The notes below the pieces were generated by a model that searched no databases, had not been told where the DNA came from, and saw only the letters and a program-made list of their open reading frames with translations. The translations under genes were made by a program, and so were the position numbers. This document shows positions 9,618-19,557 of a stretch of 64,000 nt of DNA, piece after piece (the stretch's first letter is position 1; every line of letters starts with the position of its first letter). Origin of the DNA: Yoonia sp. GPGPB17 (lineage in GTDB: Bacteria; Pseudomonadota; Alphaproteobacteria; Rhodobacterales; Rhodobacteraceae). Location: contig NZ_JATACI010000002.1 in the NCBI RefSeq assembly GCF_037892195.1, positions 806,001-870,000 of the forward strand, read 5' to 3'.

Positions 9618-11449
9618 GTACGGGCGAGGACAAGCGCGAGCAGATCAATTACATCTCCGTAGACAGCGCGCCAAAACGGTTCGCCGGTTCCGTTTCGCAC
9701 TGGCAGGGCCCGAAGATGCTGATTTGCTTCACTGGCCTGGCTGCGGGGCAACTCTGGTCAGTCAATACAGATTTGGCAGCGCAGCTATTCCCCAACCACG
9801 ACTATGTGTTCTCGCCGCATGAAGGCCACCATGCGATTGCGGTCCGTATCTTTCTGATATCGTTCTTCATTTCATTTGCAGCCTTCAGCTCGGCCGCCGG
9901 GCGCGGGCGCGTGTTGTTTGGTTTGGACATGGTGTTGACGTTTCTGGTGGGGTGCGCTGCTTTTGATGTAGCCAATGCAGTCGCCGAAAACATGATCGGG
10001 CGATCTTTGTCATTGCATTTCAGTGCGATTGCATCTGGGCTATTCGGCTTTGCAATCTATTCTTTCAAGCTGTTGGAACGCGGTTTCATGCCCGCCCGCA
10101 TCCGCGTCGAACATGTGCCTGTCAGTCAGATGAGGGCTTTTCTGCGACTTGGCATCAGTATCGTGACCGCCGCCATCATCGCGATCTGGGTCGGTGGGAT
10201 GGATCTGAATCTTGTTCTATTGCTACGGCATTGGACCTTACTGGGTGGCATCGGTCCGGGAGTATTCCTGTTCCTGCCGGTTCTATTTGGACAGCTTTAT
10301 CTGCTTGCAGTCTATGACGTGCTGATGGCCCAAAACCTAAGTTCAATCCGCCCGTCTCAGTCATCGTCTTAAGCCCACAATGAATCCTACATCATCAAAG
10401 AAACGATCAACGCGATGGACCGGGCCGCGAAGCACTACGGCGGTGACGTTTACATTCTGATCATGAACAACAATTCGACCGATGACACCGAAGACATCGC
10501 GCGCGAGACATTGGACGCATGCAAGGCCGCCAAAGGCCGTGTGATAAACGTGCCAAAGCCGGGAAAATCCAATGCGCTGAATGCAGGACTGGACGCCTGT
10601 GAGACAGAGTTCCTCGTCCGCGTTGACGCAGATACGCTGGTCGGCGAAGACAATTTCAGCCGCGCCATGCCCTATTTCACTGACCCATATGTCGGCGTTG
10701 TGGGCGGCGTGCCGGTTCCGCCGGGCGGTGCCTTGTTCGACCGGGCACGCTTGTTGGAGGTTCTCGTCAAGCATGGGTTTTATTCGGTGGCTATGGGGGC
10801 CGTAAATGGCGTCGTCGGCATTCCTGGAATGTTCGTGGTCTACCGCACGCATCATCCGCGCCATCTGGGTGGGTTCGTCGAAGGGATGAACGGTGAGGAT
10901 ACCGACATTTCACTGCGCATCGGCGAGCTGGGGTTTCACTCCGTCGTCGATCCCAAGATCAGATATATCTCTGAAGTGCCGTCGTCCTACAGTCACATGC
11001 GAGAGCAGCGGATGCGGTGGTTTCGGTCGATCTATCATATCTCATCACGCTGCCGGGACCTGATTTTTGGTCCGAACAAAACGCTGCGAGGCAAGGTCAT
11101 TCTGCCCTACATGCTTGTGAACTCTGCCCGGCGGGCCATGCTTGTCCCGCTGATCATATTCGGTGCTTTGGAACTGGGGCTCGGTTTCAACCCCGACAGC
11201 CCGATTGTCTGGCAGTCCATTGTCGCTGTGACAACCGGCGCACCTGCCATCATGGCTATCGTTGCGTCGCTGTTGAATGGTGTGCCCAAAGGTGTGCTCG
11301 CGCTACCTGAATATCTAATTTTTCGTGTGTTGCGCGCCTATTTCACGTTGGAATCGATGCTGAGCATTCTGGTTGATACGAGGGGTGAAGACCTCGAACG
11401 TGTCATACGGCAGGACATTGTACCCGACAAACCGATCCGCGTGGCCTGA
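9614..11449 (+). pseudogene. BcsA-like processive glycosyltransferase 2, frameshifted
   Basis: About 612 codons as one unit. Residues 1-250 hold several membrane helices (LICFTGLAAGQLW, IFLISFFISFAAF, VLTFLVGCAAF, IVTAAIIAIWV, FLFLPVLFGQLYLL). Then comes a GT2 domain: PPVSVIVL, AHNESYIIKETI, DADT, NGEDTDISLRIGELGF and QRMRW (QxxRW), followed by C-terminal helices. These are the D, DxD, D and QxxRW hallmarks of membrane-embedded beta-glycan synthases. The centre is broken twice: near 10332 the frame shifts so that PPVSVIVL is read, and an extra A near 10371 returns it to the first frame. The two indels compensate, leaving only a short out-of-frame stretch with a TAA at 10370. Confidence 0.7.
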
Positions 11450-11460
11450 CATTGGCCAGC

Positions 11461-11489
11461 ACCTATCCTTTGGAGTATTTGACCTATCC
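11461..11489. promoter_or_regulatory. Candidate operator upstream of RTX gene
   Basis: Two exact copies of ACCTATCC at 11461-11468 and 11482-11489, start to start 21 bp, in the same orientation, about 105 bp before the RTX start codon. This matches the spacing of the other two motif sites, placing the RTX gene in the same putative regulon. Confidence 0.5.
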
Positions 11490-11594
11490 GAAAACGTCCA
11501 AGGCTATGCCTTTTCTTCCATGCGTCACACCGAAAAATCCCTAACTTTAAAATGAGTTCAATAGTTTAAACATCTGCAAAGAAACGGTAGAACA

Positions 11595-13178
11595 ATGGTA
11601 AGACGTATTTTTGGAACCCCAGACGCTGATCAAATCAACGGTGGCGGCGGTTCAGATCACATCCTCGGAAAAGCCGGTAATGATCAAATTCTGGCTGGCA
11701 ACAGCGCTGACAATGTCTATGGCCAACGCGGCGATGATACGATCTACGGCGCGTCCGGCAGCGACCGCCTGAGAGGTGGCGCAGGGTCAGACATGCTGAT
11801 GGGCGAAGCTGGTCAGGACAGGCTCTATGGCGGGGCAGGGGATGACATCCTCTCTGGCGGAGACACCAGCGGAAGCGGTGGCGGGTCTGGCGGGGGTATC
11901 AATGACCGGTTGTGGGGCGGCGCTGGCAACGACGAAATGTCTGGCGATGGTGGCAATGATTTGCTCTACGGCGGCACCGGGAACGACACGATGTTTGGTG
12001 GTTCAGGTCAGGACCGTCTGTTCGGCGCAAGCGATGACGACAACATATCGGGCGGCGGTGCAGATGATGCGTTGTTTGGTGGCCAGGGAAACGATGACCT
12101 TTCAGGAAACGATGGCATAGACCGGTTGTATGGCGGAGCCGGGTCCGATGAGTTGACCGGTGGAACCGGCTCTGACGTACTGCATGGTGGGAACGACGAT
12201 GACATATTGTCGGGGTCGGAAGGCAATGATCGGCTTTATGGATCATCCGGGAATGACACACTCTTTGGAGATGGCGGAGACGACATGCTCTATGGTGGTG
12301 CCGGAAATGACACCATCGAAGGCGGCATCGGTGCCGATCGCGTCTGGGCTGGTGGGGGCGATGATGTGGTCAGGGGCGGCACGGGAGACGATGTTCTTGG
12401 TGGCGCGGCAGGCAATGACACCCTCTATGGAGGCAGCGGTACAGACACCCTTTATGGCCGGTCCGATGACGATCTTCTCTTCGGCGGAACGGGAAATGAT
12501 CGGCTGTTTGGGGGCGAGGGCAATGATACGCTGTCTGGAGATGGCGGAGCTGACTATCTTAGTGGTGGTCACGGACAAGATACTATCAGTGGTGGAAGTG
12601 GCAATGATGAACTGATCGGCCAACAGGGCGACGACACTTTGTACGGTGGCGCAGGTATGGATGATCTGCGGGGTGGGAATGGGTCCGACACGCTGCACGG
12701 TGGAACAGGAGGTGACACGCTCAACGGCGGCGCCGACGCCGATGTCTTGCATGGTGATGGCGGCGCAGATTCTTTGGATGGGTCATGGGGCAATGACACG
12801 TTGGATGGCGGCGCAGGAAATGACGTACTGCTGGGGGGCGCTGGCGCTGACACGCTATGTGGTGGCTCGGGGTTAAATGAACTGATCGGCGGCACGGGCG
12901 CTGACACGTTTGTTTTCAAGACCGAGTCAAGATTCTTCGTGGACAGAATTGCGGATTTTCGGACGTCAGGTACTGGTCAGGATATACTGGATTTGACAGA
13001 ATTCGATGTCTTGGCGACCGTGTCAAACCTGACAGACTGGGCGGCAGAAAACATCCTTCAGCAAGTGAATGGCGACGTGTCTGTTCGACTGTCACATTCA
13101 CAAACCATCATTGTTGAAGATCATCTTGGACTTGGCGAAAACTTGGCTGGTCAGTTGATCGAGTGCATGTTGATCTGA
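11595..13178 (+). CDS. RTX calcium-binding repeat protein
   Basis: 527 residues, of which about 430 (roughly 10-440) are tandem nonapeptide repeats of the GGxGxDxLx type, more than forty in all, interrupted by a Gly/Ser linker ([10 protein letters not shown]) near residue 95. The C-terminus (GADTFVF, then [22 protein letters not shown]) is the usual tail of type I secreted RTX proteins. There is no N-terminal signal peptide, as expected for ABC-exported proteins, and no catalytic domain. Likely an extracellular Ca2+-folded adhesin or matrix protein. The type I exporter is not in the window. It shares the ACCTATCC promoter motif with the polysaccharide genes. Confidence 0.85.
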   Translation: MVRRIFGTPDADQINGGGGSDHILGKAGNDQILAGNSADNVYGQRGDDTIYGASGSDRLRGGAGSDMLMGEAGQDRLYGGAGDDILSGGDTSGSGGGSGGGINDRLWGGAGNDEMSGDGGNDLLYGGTGNDTMFGGSGQDRLFGASDDDNISGGGADDALFGGQGNDDLSGNDGIDRLYGGAGSDELTGGTGSDVLHGGNDDDILSGSEGNDRLYGSSGNDTLFGDGGDDMLYGGAGNDTIEGGIGADRVWAGGGDDVVRGGTGDDVLGGAAGNDTLYGGSGTDTLYGRSDDDLLFGGTGNDRLFGGEGNDTLSGDGGADYLSGGHGQDTISGGSGNDELIGQQGDDTLYGGAGMDDLRGGNGSDTLHGGTGGDTLNGGADADVLHGDGGADSLDGSWGNDTLDGGAGNDVLLGGAGADTLCGGSGLNELIGGTGADTFVFKTESRFFVDRIADFRTSGTGQDILDLTEFDVLATVSNLTDWAAENILQQVNGDVSVRLSHSQTIIVEDHLGLGENLAGQLIECMLI

Positions 13179-13213
13179 ATCCTTCTTGAGTGTCCGTTCC
13201 AACCGCATGCACC

Positions 13214-14302
13214 TTACCTGACAACATTCAGGTGGTTTGCAAGTGGCATTTTCTTGTTCTTTGCCAAGCGATCAACAAGTCTGCGCTGGCGGCTGTTTTC
13301 GGGGATCATCGAAACCGGTGTCGGATCGTAATCTGCTTTTGCAAGTTCTGGGAACAGAGCGAGAACTTCCTCCCTTGCTTCCAATGAAATCGACTTTAGT
13401 GCTTCTTTGCCGGTATACAGACTTTCAGTGGGCGCGCCTTCGGCAAAAATCACCTCATGTCGGTCTAGCAATAGATGGACGTATTCGACTTCTGTCACGT
13501 CATCGCATACCTCTATACCGGGTAGTTGAACTAACTTAATGGCAGCAATCAGAACACTCTCCTGTTCGAACATCCGTTCCACCACATTTGAAGAAATGAG
13601 CATTCGGTGTTGCCTTGAGACCAAAAGATCACGCTCTGGCAAATCCTTTCCCAGGGAAGAGGCACCAATGCGAACTGGCCGCAACTTGGGGTTCTCACTG
13701 AGGTCATTGGCACTTAATTTCCGTTTGCCAATCCAGAGAATAGGTTTCACACCATGGTGTTTGGTCACAACCAAGTCACCTGTGCTCAGGTTTTGAACCT
13801 CAACAGGGCCCGCGACCGTTTCGATGCGTGTCCCTGTGACAAAGCAAATTAGAAGGCTATCGTAGTCGACGTTACCCAAACCATCGGGAGGACCAACGGT
13901 ATATGTCTCACCAGGGACAATCTCGAATGTAGTGACGTAACCCTGCAATGAACCAAAGGAGGCGGAGTTGGCATTGTGAAGATCATAAATGAAGCCTACC
14001 GAGGTGCCAGTGGAGTCAAAGACCTCAAATTCGTTTTCCGGGTTACTTGGTGCATTTGTGTAGACGATTCCGTCAACCGTTCCATTCAATAGTTGTTGCG
14101 TCGGTGCCCCGGCAAAGTTACCGGGCACGCCGTCATTGAAAACCGTATCCTCAGAATCTGTATCTGTGATGGTCGCAGCAGTCGGCGCCGCTGTAGCAGA
14201 AGCGGTGAATGTCCCTCCGGTTGCGATGGAGCCGAAGTTATAGTTCGCCCCAGTGATACCAAGATCAGCTGCGGAATATACAAGGACCAATCTATCAGGC
14301 AC
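13214..14302 (-). CDS. Hint-domain (hedgehog/intein-like) protein
   Basis: A beta-rich N-terminal half is followed by a Hint module starting CFVTGTRIETVAGPVEVQNL near residue 170 and continuing through GDLVVTKHHGVKPILWIG and SRQHRML. Hint proteins of this kind are common in Rhodobacteraceae and are often secreted with RTX proteins; self-cleavage after the Cys is possible but unproven. GTG 14302 is chosen because it has AAAGG 8 bp upstream and gives MPDRLVLVYSAADLG, a typical start; ATG 14356 would add 18 atypical residues. It converges on the RTX gene, 35 bp apart. Confidence 0.75.
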   Translation of the reverse strand: MPDRLVLVYSAADLGITGANYNFGSIATGGTFTASATAAPTAATITDTDSEDTVFNDGVPGNFAGAPTQQLLNGTVDGIVYTNAPSNPENEFEVFDSTGTSVGFIYDLHNANSASFGSLQGYVTTFEIVPGETYTVGPPDGLGNVDYDSLLICFVTGTRIETVAGPVEVQNLSTGDLVVTKHHGVKPILWIGKRKLSANDLSENPKLRPVRIGASSLGKDLPERDLLVSRQHRMLISSNVVERMFEQESVLIAAIKLVQLPGIEVCDDVTEVEYVHLLLDRHEVIFAEGAPTESLYTGKEALKSISLEAREEVLALFPELAKADYDPTPVSMIPENSRQRRLVDRLAKNKKMPLANHLNVVR

Positions 14303-14466
14303 TAGTTCGACCTTTCGATATTTTTGATAAACATGTACTTCAATTGTGTACCCCAAAAATCAAAATGGAACCATTGCGACTGCCCTGGATCTAGTCAGTG
14401 AATAGGCCCAAAGTATTTCGAGAGCATATGAAGCCGTTGTACATGGCTTCTTATGTCTAGGGCGAC

Positions 14467-14670
14467 CTGCGTGGCAAACGCGAAGCAGAAACCGTGTTCG
14501 ATCGCCGGACCAATGGCCGTCTTGGTGCCGGGCCAGCGGCTCTGGACAGCCTCGCCAGAAGGCGCGCAACGTTGTGCCTGATCTGTTCAAGCGCGGGTCG
14601 TCGCGGCCAATCAGTTCGACAGTCGCGCCATCGGGCAGGGCGGAGACAAATGGACAACACACTGTCCACA
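14467..14670 (-). pseudogene. Threonyl-tRNA synthetase-like fragment
   Basis: Three overlapping frames on the minus strand read, in order, LPDGATVELIGRDDP, ALEQIRHNVARLLA and EAVQSRWPGTKTAIGPAIEH then GFCFAFAT. Together these resemble the end of the TGS domain and the start of the editing domain of ThrRS. Two single-base losses break it, and the similarity stops near 14467. No other thrS part is seen. It looks like a decayed, probably duplicated or imported fragment; the working thrS should be elsewhere. Confidence 0.5.
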
Positions 14671-14971
14671 ACCGCCGTTGTGGTTTGTTTTGCGCGGTTC
14701 TTGCGAATGTCAGGCGGCCGTCACATCCTCAGACGGCGCGAGTCGCGTCGTCGGGAAGAGTCGCATGGATCACTTTTACGTCCTTACCTTCAAGCTGTTT
14801 GCAAACTATGCATAATTGGTTAACAGGTCTTGTATGTCTATCATTGCACATTCGCCTTGTTTACTCACATTTGAACATGCTGCTAGCCAGGAAAGAAACG
14901 TTTCGAAACTTGAAGTGTTACGTTATGTGCGGTGCGAGGAAAACCAAACTTATCAATGAGACCAAACAAAG
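14671..14971. other. No gene seen
   Basis: 300 bp between the thrS-like fragment and the carbonic-anhydrase-like gene. Translations in all frames are short and unlike known proteins. The right part becomes AT-richer and may hold the promoter of the following gene, whose start has no strong ribosome site. Confidence 0.4.
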
Positions 14972-15433
14972 ATGACCGACCGCAATTTTGAACCAATGAC
15001 GAAAGCCGAAGTTGTCACTGCACAACGCTCTTGGGCGAAATGCGTAACCGATCAAGACGTAGACGGCTTGCTTGGTCTCTATGATTTTGGTGACCCGGAC
15101 GAACCGCTTCTATTCAAACCCACCCTTGCCGACGTCATCCGACTCGATGAAAAGGGCGCGCGCGCCTACTTTGTCGGGGGCGACCCTGACTATCCGCAAG
15201 ATAGCGGATTTCTAAAGCGCGGATGGCAGAAGGTCGACTTCCAGAGCGCTGTTGGCCCAATTCTGAAAGCGGGCGGACTGGGATACAAAGATATGGGACA
15301 CTACACTTTTGTGGATGGTGCAGGGAACGCAACGCGCGCCGACTATACGTTTGCCTACCACAAACTGGATGGGCGGGTATTGATTTCGCTACACCACTCT
15401 TCGCTCACGTGGTTTCCGCCCGTTGAGGGGTGA
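14972..15433 (+). CDS. Candidate iota-class carbonic anhydrase (COG4337-like)
   Basis: 153-residue single-domain protein of the SnoaL/NTF2-like, CaMKII-association-domain superfamily. Features resembling the COG4337 family: LLFKPTLADVIR (46-57), YFVGGDPDYPQDSGF (66-80), GHYTFVDGAG, DYTFAYHKLDGRVLISL and the terminal HHSS motif (141-144). In characterised iota carbonic anhydrases this histidine/serine stretch belongs to the metal-independent active site. No signal peptide, so cytosolic. Catalysis is inferred from the motif; a non-catalytic NTF2-like role is the alternative. It stands alone between remnants. Confidence 0.6.
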   Translation: MTDRNFEPMTKAEVVTAQRSWAKCVTDQDVDGLLGLYDFGDPDEPLLFKPTLADVIRLDEKGARAYFVGGDPDYPQDSGFLKRGWQKVDFQSAVGPILKAGGLGYKDMGHYTFVDGAGNATRADYTFAYHKLDGRVLISLHHSSLTWFPPVEG

Positions 15434-15551
15434 TCAAAGGCTTGCAATGAACATCACGCCGTAAGCGTCGGCCAGACAGGCGCAGCGCAATAGCGTTTCT
15501 GCTTTTCTGGCCCAGCGCAGAACGACTGCACGGGGCCATCAGATATCAGGG

Positions 15552-16716
15552 TCAAGCCGGAACGATCTTCCCGGGCAAAGAGTTTACTGTCATCGTTTGT
15601 TCCGGTTGGAAATGGATCACCGAGCGTATGGACGCGCCTGCCTTTAGCAGGTCGAAGGCTGTGTTGATCTGTTCATGATGCATGTGGTGTGTGATGTAGG
15701 GGTCCACATCAAAATCACCGCGCAACCATTCGTTCACCATGCCGGGCAGTTGACTGCGGCCTAATACGCCGCCAAACGCCGTTCCCCGCCACACGCGACC
15801 TGTCACAAGTTGGAAAGGTCGGGTGGATATTTCCTGGCCCGCGCAAGCTGACGCCGATGACCGTGCATTCCCCCCATCCCTTGTGGCAGGCTTCAAGCGC
15901 CGACCGCATAAGTTCCACATTGCCGACGGCTTCGAAGGTATAGTCCAATCCTCCGTTCGTCATCTCGATCAAAACGTCATGGATCGGTGCCGAATGATCT
16001 TTGGGATTCACGCATTCGGTAGCCCCGAGCGACTTGGCGAGCGGGAATTTATTCTGGTTCACATCGACCCCGATGATGCGCGATGCGCCCTTTAGAACCG
16101 CACCTTGAATGACAGCCATCCCCACAGCACCCAGGCCAAAGACCGCAACCGTCGAGCCAGGTTCGACTTTTGCAGTGTTGCGCACAGCGCCAATGCCCGT
16201 CGGCACCGCACAGCCCATTACAGACGCCTTGGACAAGGGCGCTTCCTTGGATATTTTAGCGACCGAGATTTCCGGCAGAACAGTGTATTCGCTGAACGTG
16301 CTGGTACCCATATAGTGCAAGATCTGCTTGCCCTTGTATGAGAAACGCGACGTGCCGTCCGGCATAAGACCGGCCCCTTGGGTCGCGCGGATCGTTTGAC
16401 ATAGGTTCGTTTTACCAGATTTGATGTAGGGACAGTCGGGGTCTTCGGGCACATAGAGCGGGATAACGTGATCACCGGGTTTGACTGAGGTCACTCCTTT
16501 GCCGATCTCCTCAACCACACCGCAGCCTTCATGTCCCAAAATGCATGGGAACAACCCTTCTGGGTCATCGCCGGACAACGTAAAGACATCCGTGTGACAC
16601 AGACTCGTGGTGACAATACGAACAAGGACCTCACCGTCTTTCGGCCCTTCCAGATCAATGTCCTCAATCTCCAGGGGCAGGTTGGGTCCCCAAGCGATAG
16701 CAGCGCGTGTCTTCAT
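15552..16716 (-). pseudogene. Class III alcohol dehydrogenase, frameshifted
   Basis: S-(hydroxymethyl)glutathione dehydrogenase / GSNO-reductase family, for NAD-dependent formaldehyde detoxification. Catalytic zinc ligands Cys40 (SLCHTD), His62 and Glu63 (GHEGCG) are present, as is the NAD motif GLGAVG. Near 15843 one extra base breaks the frame; after it the normal sequence resumes ([20 protein letters not shown] to ASIRSVIHF) with an extra tail of 18 residues. Oddity: in the structural-zinc lobe only two of four cysteines remain (positions 92 and 98 are Asp and Ile; Cys95 and Cys106 kept). Start ATG 16716 has GGAGG 8 bp upstream. Confidence 0.8.
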
Positions 16717-17176
16717 TTTGTTTGTCCTCCCAATGGATCAACGATAAAATCGGAATTGGGTTTGGGCGATGGGGTATTGGATGTGCGATCAAAAAAGACG
16801 CATTGCTGGGTAATCCTATGCGTTGAGGCTAAGCGAGAGAAATGCCTCTCGCAACTCCTTAAGTTACGATAGTGGAGGGATTGCTTAGCGCCCTAAAGTG
16901 ACGCGCGACCCTCGCCGGTCCTTCGGGTTTCATGCGGGCTGCCGCATGGCGAAAGACGCTGGACTGCATGCCCGCCAAATGATGCGGTACCGGAAGGTGG
17001 GGGTGATCGAAATTCTGAATTATGTCAAAGTTACTGTGATAGGTCGGCTACATTGCACCAGGATTGCAAAAGTCGCCCGCCTTGAAACCAGGCCAAAGGA
17101 TCTTTGATGTTCGACAATTGCTTAGATCTTGCAGCGGTTTACCCTATCGGGCGTAACGAAAAGTGAGTGTGCCAGC
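16717..17176. other. Gene-free stretch with one hairpin
   Basis: 460 bp between two divergent genes. No convincing reading frame. A perfect 7-bp hairpin GCGAGAG-AAATGC-CTCTCGC lies at 16833-16852 without a T run. The stretch presumably holds both promoters. Confidence 0.4.
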
Positions 17177-18600
17177 ATGACGGAAAAACCTGATCTTTGG
17201 CGATGGAGTGCAGGCGACATTGCGCTGGCAACACGGAGTGGGTCGCTAAGCGCCGTTGAAGTCACCGAATCCGCGATTGCGCGAATGGAGGAGATCAATC
17301 CAGCGCTAAATGCAGTCGTCGAAAGCTTGGCGGAGGAGGCGCTGGCGGAGGCGGCGGCATTAGATACCAGCAAGGCACCCAAAGGGTTGCTGCATGGTGT
17401 TTCTGTCACGATAAAGATCAATGTCGATCAGAAAGGTCATGCGACATCCAACGGTGTCGCGGCCCTCAAAGATATGATCGCACCCGAAGACGCGCCGGTC
17501 GTCAGGAACTTGAAGGCAGCGGGCGCTGTTGTAATTGGTCGCACAAACACACCTGAGTTCTCATTCCGGGCGGACACAGATAACGCGCTTTACGGTCGGA
17601 CGCACAACCCTTGGGGATCGCATATCTCTGCGGGTGGCTCTTCGGGCGGGGCGGGTGCAGCTGTGATGTCCGGGATTGGCGCGCTTGCACACGGAAACGA
17701 CATTGGCGGATCCCTTCGGTTTCCTGCATCCGCAAACGGGGCTGTGACGGTCAAACCGGGTTTGGGGCGCGTACCAGCTTTCAACCCCAGCCAAACGTCT
17801 GAGCGGGGCCTTTTGGCGCAATCCATGTCGGTACAGGGCGTGATCGCGCGGAATGCATCCGATCTGCAATTGTCGATGCCAGCGATGATCATGTCCGATG
17901 CTCGAGACCCGTTTCACGTCCCAATGCCGTGGCGTGGCGCGCCGCTTGCGTCCCCTATTCGGGTGGCGGTGGCCCGCGACGATTTCGGCTTTGGTCTGCA
18001 TCCCGCCGTTGCAACAGCACTCGACAACGCAGCATTGGCGCTAGCCGACGCGGGATATGCTGTCGAAGCTGCTGAGCCGCCGCTTGCCTGGGAAACTGGG
18101 CAGGTTGGCTATCAGGCGCTGTTGAGTGAGGTCAGAGACCTGCTTGGTCCTGATATTCGCGCCCTTGGGTCGAAAGACATCAATGCAATATTCGATGAGT
18201 ACTACTGCCAGTTCCCGCCATATGACGGCGACGCGTTTGTAAGGATGTTGGCAAAGCGCACCTATTACGCGCGACAATGGGCGCTTTTCCTGGAGGACTA
18301 TCCATTGGTTTTGACCCCGTTTTTGCTACGGCCGTTCTTTGCACCAGGACGTGATACAGCTGGACCCGATGGCGTGAGGGATGTTCTGGGTCAATCACAT
18401 TGGTCCTTCATCATGAGTTTCATTGGCCTGCCTGCTTAAGCAATCTGCCAACGCATGTTGCGGATACGGCAGATGGCCCAAGCCCGATTGGCGTACAGAT
18501 CGCCGGGCGCAGATGGCGGGAGGATTTGATTGTGGATGCAATGCAAGCCATCGAGGCGCGCATACCTCCCCTCTGTACGACGCTTTGGAAACGGCTCTAA
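17177..18600 (+). pseudogene. Amidase signature enzyme, frameshifted near C-terminus
   Basis: Amidase of the Ser-Ser-Lys type, hydrolysing carboxamides. Catalytic Lys lies in SVTIKINVD near residue 79, Ser in GGSSGGAGAAVMSG near 155, and the second Ser in GNDIGGSLRFPA. The frame is good to FIGLPA (18436), where GCTTAAGC (18434-18441) introduces TAA; the remainder (SNLPTHVADTADGPSPIGVQ to IEAR) is in another frame up to 18600. Family amidases read GLPAGN-LP here, so a codon such as GGC appears replaced. Start ATG 17177 has AAGTGAG upstream; substrate unknown. Confidence 0.8.
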
Positions 18601-18909
18601 TTGAAGTTACCAGCATACCTCGACGGTATACGCCGCGCGGAAAAGGCGCGATGCCACGCCATCGGCTTTTCCGGAGTGCTATCTACACCGTTTTCTTTGC
18701 GCTCAACTATGACAATTCCTTCGCGCCGGTGGAATGCATCCGCTTGGGTGTTGGCCATATGGCGCTAAAGCTGTAGCAAACCGCGCCGCTTTTTTGACTC
18801 GATCTATCACGGTTTTGCACATTGGCCCCAATACTGGACATTCGCAGTTCAACACATGAAGAAAAGACCTTCTGGATACTGGCCCGAGTGAGCAAAGAGA
18901 TTGGTGTCG
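18601..18909. other. No gene seen
   Basis: About 309 bp between the amidase and the DUF1826 gene, which point toward each other. No coding sequence is recognisable. A GC-rich stretch followed by six T at about 18787-18795 may help terminate amidase transcription but does not form a clean stem. Confidence 0.35.
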
Positions 18910-19557
18910 CTAAGTCTGGCTGTGTCGATCTGCTTCGATATCTGTAATGGGGTCCAGAACAAGGACGAGGCGTGTCTCTCCTGTTCCTTCGATTGGCGGT
19001 GATCTGTGCAACAGACCAATTCTGGCAGCACTTGGCCAAGCCGTGCCGCGCAAGATCATGGGAGAACCGGTCGGCACTTCGTGGATATCTGCCGGGCTAT
19101 CCCCCATCGCACCATTGCCGTACTGCGTTGCGTGGCCACGATACGTACAAATCAGACGGGCGGTGATACCGTCGATATGAAACTTGCGACAGGCGTTGGT
19201 TTCGATGACATCAAGGCGCAATCTAAGATAGCGGCTTTTCATGATGCTGGAGAACATGTCCGCAAGAGCCGCTATATCATCAATCAGTAACGTGCGCTCT
19301 GCGCAATCAGGCAGTCCGCAGGCATCCGAAAGGTCGGTCATTGCGTCGCGCACCATTTCTGAGCGCAACATGATCCGTGCCCGCGGGAAATCGGCTGGGT
19401 CGCGCTCATCAATCCATTTCTGAAAACCTGGCAAGGGCTTGCGTTTCCAGATCGCGGCAGAGCACAGCGGATCCTTGATCGACGCCAGACCTTTTGGTGT
19501 CGTTGTCAGGCTGACACCGACGCTTTGTTCCCGAACCAGACTTTGATGCAGCGTCAT
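18910..19557 (-). CDS. DUF1826 family protein
   Basis: 215-residue protein of the DUF1826 family, often found next to zinc-responsive COG0523 GTPases. Typical stretches: [20 protein letters not shown] (near 137), then [25 protein letters not shown]. The His/Asp-rich pattern (FHxDG, HRSPP) resembles a 2-oxoglutarate-oxygenase-like cupin metal site, but function is not known. Its ATG overlaps the stop of the ZigA-like gene by 4 bp, so both are one zinc-starvation operon. Confidence 0.75.
   Translation of the reverse strand: MTLHQSLVREQSVGVSLTTTPKGLASIKDPLCSAAIWKRKPLPGFQKWIDERDPADFPRARIMLRSEMVRDAMTDLSDACGLPDCAERTLLIDDIAALADMFSSIMKSRYLRLRLDVIETNACRKFHIDGITARLICTYRGHATQYGNGAMGDSPADIHEVPTGSPMILRGTAWPSAARIGLLHRSPPIEGTGETRLVLVLDPITDIEADRHSQT

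Noticed and set aside
11640..12900. Tandem DNA repeats as CRISPR or satellite
   Set aside because: Repeats are degenerate 27-bp coding units of RTX nonapeptides without spacers.
11827..12919. Several long frames in other phases and strands across the RTX gene
   Set aside because: They are by-products of the repetitive GGxGxDxLx coding; only the main frame gives a known repeat protein.
16898..17107. 69-codon plus-strand frame between the dehydrogenase and the amidase
   Set aside because: No ribosome site, no recognisable motif, odd composition.
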